A stretch of 64,000 nucleotides of DNA from Secundilactobacillus hailunensis (lineage in GTDB: Bacteria; Bacillota; Bacilli; Lactobacillales; Lactobacillaceae): NCBI RefSeq assembly GCF_005405185.1, contig NZ_BJDO01000005.1:1-64000 (forward strand), in the 5' to 3' direction. Shown here piece after piece: positions 6,886-15,838 of this stretch (position 1 is its first letter; each line of letters starts with the position of its first letter). The translations under genes were made by a program, and so were the position numbers. The notes below the pieces were generated by a model. The model did not search any database and was not told where the DNA came from. It was given only the letters and a program-made list of their open reading frames with translations.

Positions 6886-7722
6886 TTATGGATTTGGTAC
6901 CAACAAAACTAATCCCATACCGCCTTGTGGACCTTCATCTGTATTTCCTGGTTCTTCATACTGAGCACCAATTGACCAACCAGCAAATTTAGCACGTGCA
7001 TTAGCGTCATAACCAGCTTTGTCGAGTGCTTTTTCGATTGCAGCGTAATCATCCAGTTTATTGGTAGAAGCACGGAACCTAATAGCAACAAAACCGTTCA
7101 TGTTTACACCCGTACCCCATGAATTTTGGTTTATACCATTATCGCTGTCATCAAAATCTGCCTCATCAGTAGTGTTCCATGAATATGCGGTAATTTCTTC
7201 TACTTTTTGATTGTAAATAGTTTTAGGGAACATCTGCATTATAGCAGCTGTGTCTGAATAGACTCCATCTCTCCTTGCAAGTGCGTTCCAGTCTTCATTT
7301 TCAACTGTGGTACCAGGAGCGATTGATTTACCGCTAGTCGTTTGTGTGTTAGTACCATTAGTTGGTGTTGTAGTCCCAGTGCTTGAAGCGATTGACTTTA
7401 AGTAGCCATGCCATACCCAGCCGGTGCGGTGACCCACACGGAACTTGTAGTAAACGGAAGTCTTACCGTTCTTGGTCACATGGGCCGCGTAGTACTCTTC
7501 AACCTTTGAACCGTAGTAACGCATGGTGCCCATCTTACGTGATAAGCAACCATTGTTATATACGTAGGCGTTCTTGTTGGTGACTGAAACCGTCTTGTTA
7601 GGGATGTTCTCATAGTACCGTACATAAGTTCTAGCCTGTGCGTTGGCTGGGGTGGCTGATAGACCGAGTAATAAGCCGCTGCCGACAACTAACGACAAGC
7701 CTAACTGTTTCTTTAAGTTCAT
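6886..7722 (-). CDS. Secreted SH3-like protein, paralog B
   Basis: 278 residues with the same signal peptide and SH3-like segment as paralog A; one difference is Cys in NNGCLSRK. The linker is shorter. The C-terminal domain contains IMQMFPKTIYN, a DFDDSD cluster, the segment AIEKALDKAGYDANARAKF and the end LVLLVPNP. It lies 139 bp downstream of phosphoesterase copy 1 on the same strand, so the pair may be co-expressed; a stem-loop (7824-7851) lies between them. AGGGAGG precedes the ATG. Its function is unknown; by context it could be the partner, substrate-presenting factor or protector for the adjacent phosphoesterase. Confidence 0.8.
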   Translation of the reverse strand: MNLKKQLGLSLVVGSGLLLGLSATPANAQARTYVRYYENIPNKTVSVTNKNAYVYNNGCLSRKMGTMRYYGSKVEEYYAAHVTKNGKTSVYYKFRVGHRTGWVWHGYLKSIASSTGTTTPTNGTNTQTTSGKSIAPGTTVENEDWNALARRDGVYSDTAAIMQMFPKTIYNQKVEEITAYSWNTTDEADFDDSDNGINQNSWGTGVNMNGFVAIRFRASTNKLDDYAAIEKALDKAGYDANARAKFAGWSIGAQYEEPGNTDEGPQGGMGLVLLVPNP

Positions 7723-7823
7723 TTCAATATCCTCCCTTTATATCCAAACTCATTATAAGTCTCCCCCATTTGTAAAACAATAAAGTCAATGTGAAATGAG
7801 CTTTCTTGATGTTGATTATGTAT

Positions 7824-7851
7824 GTAAACATGCGTCGATCTGCATGCTTAC
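7824..7851 (-). repeat. Stem-loop between phosphoesterase copy 1 and paralog B
   Basis: GTAAACATGC pairs with GCATGCTTAC (one wobble). Stem-loops with different sequence occupy the same place after copies 3 and 4 (17266-17288, 21069-21090). T-tracts are poor, so processing or stabilisation is as likely as termination. Confidence 0.5.
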
Positions 7852-7861
7852 AATATATAGA

Positions 7862-10195
7862 TTATGCTTTGCCTCCTGTATTCTGTGGCAGGTTATCAAT
7901 TTCCCAACTAGGTAAGAAATGAGTACCTGAAACATTGGATGTACCTCCATTATCAGGTGTATCTGTTTCTCCAAAACGGTGTTGGATTACTTGGCCAGCG
8001 GTAGGATTAAGCTGAATAACTCCCCAGCCATTTTCTTCAATATCACCGAGTCTAAATTGAGTAGTTTTAGCATTATCAAAACGATCTACATCCAGTGCCC
8101 GATCAGCAACCCCAGCTAAGGTAGTTACAAATTCAATTCCACCGGAAGTAGCATAATTATCACAATGAGTATGACCTGCAAAAAAGCCTAAAATATTATG
8201 ATACGTACTTTGATGATTAACCAACGAAGTGTAGATATTACCACTTGCTGTAACACCGGGTTTATAGGATGTTGTGGTGCTATTTTCAAACAGACCATCG
8301 ACATCGGCATTATAATTCCAAGCAGAACCAATTCCATTTAGCGCGATATGGTCAAATACTACAATTTTCCTATCTGCAGAGATCTCGCCTAGTGTTTTAT
8401 TTAACCATTTTTGTTGGCCTGCTGAATAATCTGTGTGACCGTGTCTGTACGCTTCGCGGTTGGGGTTAGGATTGTCGGCCATATCAAAGCCATCTAAAAC
8501 AAGAACCGTAACGTTACTGTCAGGCACATCATAACGACCAAACACTGCGTTATAGGGATTAGTTTTAATACCCTCAATTTCATCGTTCACAGATGGTACA
8601 TTGAGCCATTGAGAAAATTGATCTAAACGTAGTGGCGCAGCCTCGTTGTTAGTGATAACTTGATCAGCATTATCAAGAGTCTCATCACGCGCGTAACCAG
8701 AATTATCATCGTGGTTACCCTGTAAGACAATGAACGGCCGATGACTTAATTTAATAGCATCCATTGCTCGTTTAACATCTGCTACGGAAAAGTTTTTCGG
8801 TTTAACACCATCATTTAAATCACCACCATGGACAACTAAATCAACTCCGAAATTAGCAGCATAGTAGCTCATCAGTTGCATATTGCGTAATACTCGTGCA
8901 GTAGATGGTGTTTTGTAACTATCTACATGAGTATCAGTTGTATATGCAATCGTAACGCAATCTGACGCTGCTTCCTGATCGATTAAGTCTGACATTTTTT
9001 GCATAGCAGCTAATTCATCAGTTGTTGGTTGAACTGCAGTAGTAGTATCAATATCGGTAATGCTCGTTCCTACTTCCCAAGGTCGGGTGTCACGCCGAGT
9101 ATCATCTGTGTCGGTGGTATAAGGCCAATACTCTGAAATTGGTTGGATTTTTCCTCTGTCATTAATTACATACGAATAATCTGACTCATCCTTAGCTGCA
9201 CCAGACTTTCCACTTCGATGGATACTCTCAACATTAACATACGTACTTACCGGCAAAAATTGTCCATTTCGTAAAACGACCCAGAGGTGTCCGTCATTAA
9301 AGACTTTTCCAGTGTAATTAATGGGTGTACCTTTTTTGTATAGGCGAATGTTTTGCACGCCATGTGAATTCATATATGCTTTATCTCGGCCCCAGGCATC
9401 AGAAGTAATTGTTAATGTTGCTACCGTTGGATAAGTCACGCCTTCGCCAGCTGGTTCTCGATTAGGATCAGAGGTCATTGCTGGCATTGGTGTATCTGTA
9501 CCATTATGGGAACGGGTAATCTCGGTTTCACCGCCACCCGTAGTAGTCTTTTGTGGAATAACCGGGTCGCCAGGATTAGTATCCGTCCCATAATACCGGA
9601 ATGGACTGATCGTGACATATGGTACATAGTAAGTTAAACCATTCGTATTTACATATTGGAACCAGTAGTGACCGTCGGCTTTAATCTTGGCGTTATAGTC
9701 GACCGTTTCACCAATTGACCATGAATCCAGATGCTCAGCATCCATGTCTGTTGAGGCGCGACCTGCCACGGGTTCGGAAAAGGTAAACTGACCAGATTCT
9801 GTCAGCGTTGTGCCATCAGGCGTTTGATTAGCAACATCAGCACCTGCTTGACCAGTTAAGCTACCTAATTCACCGGTTTGACCAGTCTCAGTTCCAGTTG
9901 GTGGCACGATTGGCTGAACACTGGCATTGCTGTCAGTCCCCAAGTATTCGCCAGTATCGGTATTGGCATATGGCGCGTACCGAGTAGTACCAGAAGCAGA
10001 TTCATATGATAACCACAACCAGTTACCATTCTTTAGTTTCTTGGAATAGTTAACACTTTCACCAGATTCATAATAAACAATTGGTGTCGTGTCAATATTG
10101 GGTTCGTTTCGGACGCCAGCTTGAGCATTAAAAGTAAATGTCCCGTTAGCATTAATCGTATACATATCAGGTGTATTTGAAACATCAATAGGCAT
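7862..10195 (-). CDS. SH3-domain metallophosphoesterase, copy 1 (no signal peptide)
   Basis: 777 residues. Two clear SH3b-type wall-binding repeats (about 15-88 and 135-205) carry the GESVNY...GHYWFQY...YVPY pattern of lactobacillus phage lysins. A third, weaker repeat lies at about 258-325. Gly/Thr-rich linkers separate them. The C-terminal half is a calcineurin-like phosphoesterase: D-T-H near 421-423, GGD near 457-459, GNHD near 493-496, a FDH segment and GHTH, all metal ligands present. There is no N-terminal signal peptide, although wall-binding domains imply an extracellular target. It lies directly behind holin and lysozyme genes, so release by that pair is plausible. The natural substrate is unknown; a wall polymer phosphodiester is a guess. 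Confidence 0.82.
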   Translation of the reverse strand: MPIDVSNTPDMYTINANGTFTFNAQAGVRNEPNIDTTPIVYYESGESVNYSKKLKNGNWLWLSYESASGTTRYAPYANTDTGEYLGTDSNASVQPIVPPTGTETGQTGELGSLTGQAGADVANQTPDGTTLTESGQFTFSEPVAGRASTDMDAEHLDSWSIGETVDYNAKIKADGHYWFQYVNTNGLTYYVPYVTISPFRYYGTDTNPGDPVIPQKTTTGGGETEITRSHNGTDTPMPAMTSDPNREPAGEGVTYPTVATLTITSDAWGRDKAYMNSHGVQNIRLYKKGTPINYTGKVFNDGHLWVVLRNGQFLPVSTYVNVESIHRSGKSGAAKDESDYSYVINDRGKIQPISEYWPYTTDTDDTRRDTRPWEVGTSITDIDTTTAVQPTTDELAAMQKMSDLIDQEAASDCVTIAYTTDTHVDSYKTPSTARVLRNMQLMSYYAANFGVDLVVHGGDLNDGVKPKNFSVADVKRAMDAIKLSHRPFIVLQGNHDDNSGYARDETLDNADQVITNNEAAPLRLDQFSQWLNVPSVNDEIEGIKTNPYNAVFGRYDVPDSNVTVLVLDGFDMADNPNPNREAYRHGHTDYSAGQQKWLNKTLGEISADRKIVVFDHIALNGIGSAWNYNADVDGLFENSTTTSYKPGVTASGNIYTSLVNHQSTYHNILGFFAGHTHCDNYATSGGIEFVTTLAGVADRALDVDRFDNAKTTQFRLGDIEENGWGVIQLNPTAGQVIQHRFGETDTPDNGGTSNVSGTHFLPSWEIDNLPQNTGGKA

Positions 10196-10303
10196 AATTT
10201 TTACCTCACTTTATTTTTATTGTGATGCTGTAATCGCGATTACAGTGACCATTCTAGTGAGGTTTCTAAGCCCTACGTTCCGGATTTGTTGCAATCTACA
10301 GAA
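10196..10303 (-). promoter_or_regulatory. Palindrome-containing 5' region of phosphoesterase copy 1
   Basis: It contains the perfect palindrome CTGTAATCGCGATTACAG (10228-10245). It also has a second inverted pair in the gene's sense, ACCTCACT (upstream) and AGTGAGGT (overlapping the ribosome binding site), and the box CCGGATTTGTTGCAA (10280-10294). A TAGAAT lies between the ACCTCAC arm and the palindrome. The block is shared by all four copies. It may be a repressor/activator operator or an RNA hairpin that hides the ribosome binding site. Confidence 0.65.
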
Positions 10304-10336
10304 TAAAAGAGCCACCGAATTTCTCGGTAGCTTTTA
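10304..10336 (-). terminator. Terminator of the lysozyme gene
   Basis: TAAAAGAGCCACCGA and TCGGTAGCTTTTA stem with T-run in the minus direction. It is copied with each amplified unit (15805, 23477; a variant at 19742). Confidence 0.8.
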
Positions 10337-10933
10337 CTATAAAATACCTGCAAAATCATAATTAAAGTCCGTTTTTAACTGATACCCATTATTGGTATAC
10401 TGCCAAGCCTGGGCATTATCTACTCCGGGTTGGCTGACACCGTAAGAAGCAACCCAGATAGCTGGCAGATATTTTAGCTGAGTACGTTTAATTCGCTGAC
10501 TATTAAACCAGCTGGCTGAGGCGTAGACGACCAAGTAGTGAAAGCCCTGTCGGTATACGTAATCTAAGAACAGATTGATATCAGCAGTCACATTGTATTG
10601 TAAAGACTGATCTTCAACATCAATGGCACACACAGTATCCCTGTTTAGACCAAGCTTAATGATGTTTTTGACGAACCATTTAGCTTCATTTACGGGGTCG
10701 TTCATTCCGTAGCGCTGACTGTTGCCTCTAAAATAGTGATAGACACCAATTGATTTGAAAAAATCAAAACCGTTCAATAGTTGTATACCAGCCTTAGGAT
10801 TCACATAATGCGAACCGTTTTCAGATCCTTCCGTTAGCTTAACGAATAACCCCGTTGCGTGGTTATGTAACTTTCGCATGTAGTCCAAAGTATCTGGCTG
10901 AAACGAACTGATATCAGCAAATTCAGTTGTCAT
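10337..10933 (-). CDS. GH25-family endolysin (lysozyme)
   Basis: 198 residues from the ATG at 10933, which has GGAGG inside the end of the holin gene; a longer frame starts at 10948. Glycoside hydrolase 25 motifs: FADISSFQP near the start, FVKLTEG, YHYFRG, and the catalytic AIDVED, ending with AWQYTNNG. It cleaves peptidoglycan glycan strands. No separate wall-binding domain is present, unlike many lactobacillus phage lysins; SH3 repeats occur instead on the downstream phosphoesterase. It overlaps or abuts the holin gene, the standard phage lysis arrangement. Its last ~40 codons recur as fossils near 15838, 19771 and 23517. Confidence 0.92.
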   Translation of the reverse strand: MTTEFADISSFQPDTLDYMRKLHNHATGLFVKLTEGSENGSHYVNPKAGIQLLNGFDFFKSIGVYHYFRGNSQRYGMNDPVNEAKWFVKNIIKLGLNRDTVCAIDVEDQSLQYNVTADINLFLDYVYRQGFHYLVVYASASWFNSQRIKRTQLKYLPAIWVASYGVSQPGVDNAQAWQYTNNGYQLKTDFNYDFAGIL

Positions 10934-10934
10934 T

Positions 10935-11345
10935 TCATTTACCTCCATTCGCAGTTAATAGCTCTGGATCAGCAGCAGTTTCATCAACTTTGACTGCTTC
11001 GTGATTATCACCTAGAGTGACGTGCTTATATTCCTGGTAAGCTAGTTCAACCTTATCGGCCACAACATCTTTAGAAATATTGCCAGCTGTTTTTGCCATA
11101 TGCTGTAATACATAGTCTACTGCTTGGACTTTTCGTTCACTCTTAGAAAGTGCGGCATAATTGGCCATCGCAGCCACGGCTGAATAAGCTAAATTATCAG
11201 CAATCTGTAGGCACTGCTGAACTTGTCGGTTCTTTTCAGTGGCCATTTTTTCTGCAATAAAGGGATGTAGTAGCTTATAAACCGCCGGAATAGTGGTACA
11301 AATCAAAGTTACGATTGACGCAAAATCTAACGTTCCTGTTGTCAT
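10935..11345 (-). CDS. Phage holin, LLH type
   Basis: 136 residues. One N-terminal hydrophobic segment (about 5-28, FASIVTLICTTIPAVYKLL) is followed by a long amphipathic, Lys/Glu-rich helical region and a hydrophilic tail. This matches the LLH-type holin family of lactobacillus phages. Holins form membrane lesions that let a cytosolic endolysin reach the wall. The stop codon overlaps the ribosome binding site/start region of the GH25 gene. No phage head or tail genes are nearby, so the pair looks retained outside a prophage. Confidence 0.8.
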   Translation of the reverse strand: MTTGTLDFASIVTLICTTIPAVYKLLHPFIAEKMATEKNRQVQQCLQIADNLAYSAVAAMANYAALSKSERKVQAVDYVLQHMAKTAGNISKDVVADKVELAYQEYKHVTLGDNHEAVKVDETAADPELLTANGGK

Positions 11346-11363
11346 AATAAAACTCTCCTTTCA

Positions 11364-11756
11364 CTAATACCCCAATTCTTGTTCCAATAACTTAAAAAAA
11401 GCTGTCCGTTTACGGCTCACACTGGATTTACTCATATTCAAAACCATTCCAATACCTTCCAAGCTTAGATTGTTATCATGATTAAAGTACAGTTGTTTGA
11501 TAATTGTCTGGGTATCTTTGTCGGAATATTTTAAACAGTAGCTGATGCACTGCTTATTGATTTCTAGTTGCGCTAAGCAACGATCTGTACCGATACAATC
11601 ATCAAATAACATAGTTCCCACTGCCAATTTAGATAGCACATGGCTATGCCCTTGATATGAATATGAAAGTTCCGCCACTCTCACGGCCATATACTTATCG
11701 ATCTTTGGATAATCCCGCAAGATACTTTCTAAATGCTGACGCTCATAATCGTCCAT
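11364..11756 (-). CDS. ArpU/RinA-like phage transcriptional regulator
   Basis: 130 residues from ATG 11756 (GAGGTGA 6 bases upstream). The C-terminal part LSLEGIGMVLNMSKSSVSRKRTAFFKLLEQEL is a sigma-like helix-turn-helix, as in ArpU-family late regulators that switch on phage packaging/lysis genes. The N-terminal half is helical with no motif. It lies 19 bp upstream of the holin gene on the same strand. It is the obvious candidate to control holin, lysozyme and perhaps the palindrome-led phosphoesterase genes. A box resembling those before the phosphoesterase genes lies ~100 bp upstream of it. Confidence 0.8.
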   Translation of the reverse strand: MDDYERQHLESILRDYPKIDKYMAVRVAELSYSYQGHSHVLSKLAVGTMLFDDCIGTDRCLAQLEINKQCISYCLKYSDKDTQTIIKQLYFNHDNNLSLEGIGMVLNMSKSSVSRKRTAFFKLLEQELGY

Positions 11757-12389
11757 AAAAATCACCTCAAAATTATAGTTTAGAAACTTAAACTTGTTTC
11801 TGTATTACAAAGGACTTAAAACCTATGTTAATAAAATGGGAAAGAAACGTATCCCGGTTTTGTTGCAATATATCGATTCTTATCCATCTCCCTAGAACAT
11901 TTAGAATGTTAATAGTAATCACGTTAAAAGATCCCATATAACATCACTTCAAAATCAATTATAGAACGTACGTTCCCCATAATTCAAGACTGCTAACTTT
12001 AAAATTCTTGACTTTTAATAGCTAATCTGAAAAACAAAAATGGTCTGACTCTGTCGAATACAGGAATCAGGCCATTAATGAATTACTTATTTAAATCTAT
12101 CTAACTTCGTTGTAACACTTCAGCAGGTACGAGCAAAGGAAACTTATTACAGAATTAAATATAGCTTTAATAAGAGTATATTTTAATCTCTGCTATAAGA
12201 TAGAAAAACTTTTTTAAGACAGTAATATTCAACTTTTTTAATAAATTATTCTCCTAAAAGATTCGATGAAAGTACGTTTATATTTACACTTCTTATGTTC
12301 TAATGACTAAATACGGTAAAGAGCAAACACATGGTTTATTTCAAGTAACTAGTTTATAATTAGGTGGTTATTGGAAGGGGAGATTTATT
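11757..12389. other. Long intergenic region between divergent units
   Basis: The minus-strand side carries the ArpU promoter region, including CCCGGTTTTGTTGCAA (11853-11868), related to the box before the phosphoesterase genes. Around 12036-12076 is a decayed copy of the paralog terminator (ATGGTCTGACTC ... GAATCAGGCCAT) with no gene beside it, suggesting a lost paralog. The remainder is A/T-rich; a TATAAT-like box near 12354 probably serves paralog C. Confidence 0.5.
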
Positions 12390-13265
12390 ATGAATTTAAA
12401 GAAACAATTAGGCTTGTCGTTAGTTGTCGGTGGTGGCTTGTTACTCGGTCTATCAGCTACCCCAGCCAACGCACAGGCTCGGACCTATGTACGGTATTAT
12501 GAGAACATCCCTAATAAGATGGTCTCAGTCACCAACAAGAATGCCTATGTATATAACAATGGTCGCTTATCACGTAAGGTAGGTACCATGCGTTATTACG
12601 GATCTAAGGTCGAAGAATACTATGCCGCTCACGTGGTTAAGAACGGTAAAGCTTCAATCTACTACAAGTTCCGTGCCGGTAAATACACTGGCTGGGTATG
12701 GCACGGCTACTTGAAGTCAATTACTTCAAGTACTGGTGTTACCCCTACTACCACGCCAACGAATACTGGTACAACCACTAATACTGGTACAACCACTAAT
12801 ACAGGTAACACAGGCGCAACTAGCACTGATTTAGCAGCAGTTGAGAACATTAACTGGAGTAAGACTAATGCAGTTGGTCCTTTTGCTAGTGACCCAACAT
12901 TAATGCAAATGTTCCCTCACACTACATTTAGCAATTTTCTATATTCAACAGCTAAAAGTTACGACAACTTGGACGATGGTGTTGATCGGGTAGGTTACTT
13001 TGGCCCTGACATGACTAAGACTATTGATAATAATTTGCACTTACCTAGTGGTACTGAGCCAGTAATTGTTCATGCTGACGTTAGTGAGCCAGAACCATTT
13101 ACGAAAGCTAACATTGACACAGCTTTGACAAAGGCTGGTTATGATGCAAACACCCGAGCTAAGTACAGTGGCTGGTATATCGGTGGTAGCATTGAACCTG
13201 AGAGCTGGGCTGATGAAGGTGCATACGGTGGTATGACAACCATCATCTTAGTGCCTTCAAAATAA
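12390..13265 (+). CDS. Secreted SH3-like protein, paralog C (inverted)
   Basis: 291 residues. The signal peptide and SH3-like segment are nearly identical to paralogs A and B, but the gene is on the plus strand, alone among the five. The linker holds a TNTGTTTNTG repeat. The C-terminal domain is the most divergent: it keeps LMQMFPHTTF, ALTKAGYDANTRAKYSGW and an ILVP end, but lacks the DFDDS cluster and ends PSK rather than PNP. GGGGAG lies before the ATG. It converges on phosphoesterase copy 2, so this unit has been partly inverted or assembled from different copies. Confidence 0.8.
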   Translation: MNLKKQLGLSLVVGGGLLLGLSATPANAQARTYVRYYENIPNKMVSVTNKNAYVYNNGRLSRKVGTMRYYGSKVEEYYAAHVVKNGKASIYYKFRAGKYTGWVWHGYLKSITSSTGVTPTTTPTNTGTTTNTGTTTNTGNTGATSTDLAAVENINWSKTNAVGPFASDPTLMQMFPHTTFSNFLYSTAKSYDNLDDGVDRVGYFGPDMTKTIDNNLHLPSGTEPVIVHADVSEPEPFTKANIDTALTKAGYDANTRAKYSGWYIGGSIEPESWADEGAYGGMTTIILVPSK

Positions 13266-13337
13266 CCTCTTAAAGATTCTAATTTAAGAGTATTACTTAA
13301 TAACAAATAACTATAACTAAATAATCTTATCTGGTTA

Positions 13338-13386
13338 GGCAACTAGATTTCACTTTATGCAAGTGAAATCTAGTTGCCTTTTTTGA
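13338..13386 (+). terminator. Terminator of paralog C
   Basis: GGCAACTAGATTTCACTT pairs perfectly with AAGTGAAATCTAGTTGCC, followed by TTTTTT. Confidence 0.9.
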
Positions 13387-13410
13387 TTGTACCAGTATGC
13401 TTTTCTTTAG

Positions 13411-13449
13411 AAAAAGCAACCCCCAAGGTATATTTTGGGGGTTGCTTTC
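13411..13449 (-). terminator. Terminator of phosphoesterase copy 2
   Basis: AAAGCAACCCCCAA pairs with TTGGGGGTTGCTTT; the run of A on its left gives a U-tract on the minus strand. Confidence 0.85.
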
Positions 13450-13475
13450 GAAGGAACATGTAGTAATCATTTTAG

Positions 13476-15695
13476 TTACATTGTCCAAGTTGGTTTAAAT
13501 GCAGGACCTGAAAACCCAAATCGATATTGTGTCACTTGATTTCGTGTTGGATTGATTTGGATCACTTCCCAAGCGTTTTCAGATAATTCACCAATTCGAC
13601 GAGTATTCTCCCCGTCACCACGATCAGCTATACCACATGTAGCTTCAATAAACCGAATACCACCTGAATTAGCATTATTATCAGTATGAGTGTGACCTGC
13701 AAAGAAGCCTAAAATGTTATGAAATGCTGCTTGATGGGCAACAAGCATATTATAGATATTTCCGCTTGCTTTTACACCAGGTTGATAAGATACCGTTCCA
13801 GTATTTTCATAGCGATCGTCATAACCACTGTTATCTTTCCAGTTATCAATACCTGCCAGAGAAATATGATCAAACAAAACTATCTTACGAGTACCACCAA
13901 TTTTATTCAGAGTATTCTGCAACCAATCTTGTTGTGCTTGAGAATAATCGGTGTGTCCATGCCGAAATTCAGTACGTGTTGGATTAGTATAATCCGCCAT
14001 ATCAAAACCATCGAGTACGATAACTGTCACATTGCTATTAGGAATTTCATATGTGCCAAACACCGCATTATTTGGATTATCAGATGGAATGTTTAACCAT
14101 TGTGAAAAGTTGCTAGAACGCAATGTAAAAGCTTCATTATTAGTAATTACTTGATCCCCATTGTAGTTTGTTTCATCTCTAGCATAACCAGAATTGTCAT
14201 CATGATTACCTTGCAGAATGATGTATGGTCGCTGACCGAGTTTCATGGCATCCACGGCACGTGCAATATCTTCTTCAGAAATATCTTTTGGTTTAACACC
14301 ATCATTCAAATCACCGCCATTAACCATCAAATCAACGCCATAATTTTTAGCATAATAACTCATTAATTGCATGCTCCGTAAAACACGTGCAGTTGAGGGA
14401 GTTTTCCAGCTATCAAAATGAGTATCCGTAATGAAGGTAATTGAGACACTGTCGGGATCCGCGTTAGTTTCAATTTCAGAAGAAAGTTGATCCATGGCAG
14501 TTTTTTCATTATCGGTAATTGTCGGAAGATTTCGAGAATCAACATTTTCGATGTTAAGGTTTTCCTCCCAATCCTCAATGTCAGTTCGCGCATCCCCTAT
14601 GCAATCGTTATTGTACGGAGATAATTCATGAATCGGTAAATGTTTTCCAGTATCGTTAATAACATAAGAGTACGAAGATTGATTTTTAGTTCCACCTGTC
14701 GAATCGCTGTAAGTAGTTTCAGCATGTTCAATCGTACTTACAGGTAAGTATTGACCGTCTTTAAGGATTACCCAGCAATGATCATCATTAATTAATTTGT
14801 GAGTATATTCAATTTTTGTACCGGCCGTATATCTGTGAATCTGGTTAGCCTGGGTGGGATCCATGAACGGTTTGTCACGTCCCCAAGCATTTGAAGTAAT
14901 TGTTAAAGAACTAACTGAAGGATATTCGTACTTCTCACCCACATTGGTACGTGTGGAAGTACTAGTTAAATTAGGCGTGCCGGTATCTGTGCCTGTATGA
15001 GAACGGGTAATTTCAGTTTCACCGCCACCAGTAGTAGTCTTTTGTGGAATAACCGGGTCGCCAGGATTGGCGTCCGTCCCATAGTAACGGAATGGGCTAA
15101 TAGTTGCGTATGGCACGTAGTAAGTTGAACCATTCGTATTTACATATTGGAACCAGTAGTGACCGTCGGCTTTGATTTTAGCATCATAATCAACCGTCTC
15201 GCCGATTGACCATGAATCCAGATGCTCAGCATCCATGTCTGTTGAGGCGCGGCCTGCCGCGGGTTCGGAAAAGGTAAACTGACCAGATTCTGTCAGCGTT
15301 GTGCCATCAGTCGTTTGATCAGCAACATCAGCACCTGCTTGACCAGTTAAACTACCTAATTCACCAGTTTCAGTACCGGTTCCAGTTCCTGTACCAGTTG
15401 GTGGTACGATAGGTTGAACACTGGCATTACTATCGGTTCCTAAATATTCACCAGTTTCTGTATTGGCATATGGTACATACCTAGTAGCACCAGAAGTCGA
15501 TTCATAGGATAACCATAACCAGATACCATTTTTTAGTTTCTTGGAATAATTAACACTTTCACCAGATTCATAATAAACAATTGGTGTCGTGTCAATATTG
15601 GGTTCGTTTCGGACGCCAGCTTGAGCATTGAAAGTAAATGTTCCGTTAGCATCAATTTCATACATATCAGGTGTATTTGAAACATCAATAGGCAT
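13476..15695 (-). CDS. SH3-domain metallophosphoesterase, copy 2
   Basis: 739 residues with the same order as copy 1: SH3b repeat, Gly/Thr linker (here a GTGTGTGT run), SH3b repeat, third weaker repeat, then the phosphoesterase. The N-terminal ~230 residues are almost identical to copy 1, while the middle and catalytic parts are clearly more divergent. D-T-H (FITDTHFD), GGD, GNHD, FDH and GHTH are all present. It lacks the C-terminal ~20 residues (LPQNTG...) seen in copies 1 and 3 and ends FKPTWTM. It carries the palindrome leader and an upstream lysozyme 3' fossil. Confidence 0.82.
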   Translation of the reverse strand: MPIDVSNTPDMYEIDANGTFTFNAQAGVRNEPNIDTTPIVYYESGESVNYSKKLKNGIWLWLSYESTSGATRYVPYANTETGEYLGTDSNASVQPIVPPTGTGTGTGTETGELGSLTGQAGADVADQTTDGTTLTESGQFTFSEPAAGRASTDMDAEHLDSWSIGETVDYDAKIKADGHYWFQYVNTNGSTYYVPYATISPFRYYGTDANPGDPVIPQKTTTGGGETEITRSHTGTDTGTPNLTSTSTRTNVGEKYEYPSVSSLTITSNAWGRDKPFMDPTQANQIHRYTAGTKIEYTHKLINDDHCWVILKDGQYLPVSTIEHAETTYSDSTGGTKNQSSYSYVINDTGKHLPIHELSPYNNDCIGDARTDIEDWEENLNIENVDSRNLPTITDNEKTAMDQLSSEIETNADPDSVSITFITDTHFDSWKTPSTARVLRSMQLMSYYAKNYGVDLMVNGGDLNDGVKPKDISEEDIARAVDAMKLGQRPYIILQGNHDDNSGYARDETNYNGDQVITNNEAFTLRSSNFSQWLNIPSDNPNNAVFGTYEIPNSNVTVIVLDGFDMADYTNPTRTEFRHGHTDYSQAQQDWLQNTLNKIGGTRKIVLFDHISLAGIDNWKDNSGYDDRYENTGTVSYQPGVKASGNIYNMLVAHQAAFHNILGFFAGHTHTDNNANSGGIRFIEATCGIADRGDGENTRRIGELSENAWEVIQINPTRNQVTQYRFGFSGPAFKPTWTM

Positions 15696-15804
15696 AATTT
15701 GTTACCTCACTTATATTTTATTGTGATACTGTAATCGCGATTACAGTGACCATTCTAGTGAGGTTCCTAAGTCCTACGTTCCGGATCTGTTGCAATCTAC
15801 AGAA
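15696..15804 (-). promoter_or_regulatory. Palindrome-containing 5' region of phosphoesterase copy 2
   Basis: The 20-bp palindrome ACTGTAATCGCGATTACAGT lies at 15728-15747, with the flanking ACCTCACT/AGTGAGGT pair and the box CCGGATCTGTTGCAA at 15781-15795. Same layout as copy 1. Confidence 0.65.
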
Positions 15805-15838
15805 TAAAAGAGCCACCGAATTTTTCGGTGGCTTTTAC
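15805..15838 (-). terminator. Copied lysozyme terminator
   Basis: AAAAGAGCCACCGAA and TTCGGTGGCTTTT stem, the same as at 10304-10336 with one change. Confidence 0.75.

Noticed and set aside
13719-14096. 125-codon plus-strand open frame inside phosphoesterase copy 2
   Set aside because: Antisense shadow; composition reflects the complementary strand and the phosphoesterase motifs are intact on the minus strand.
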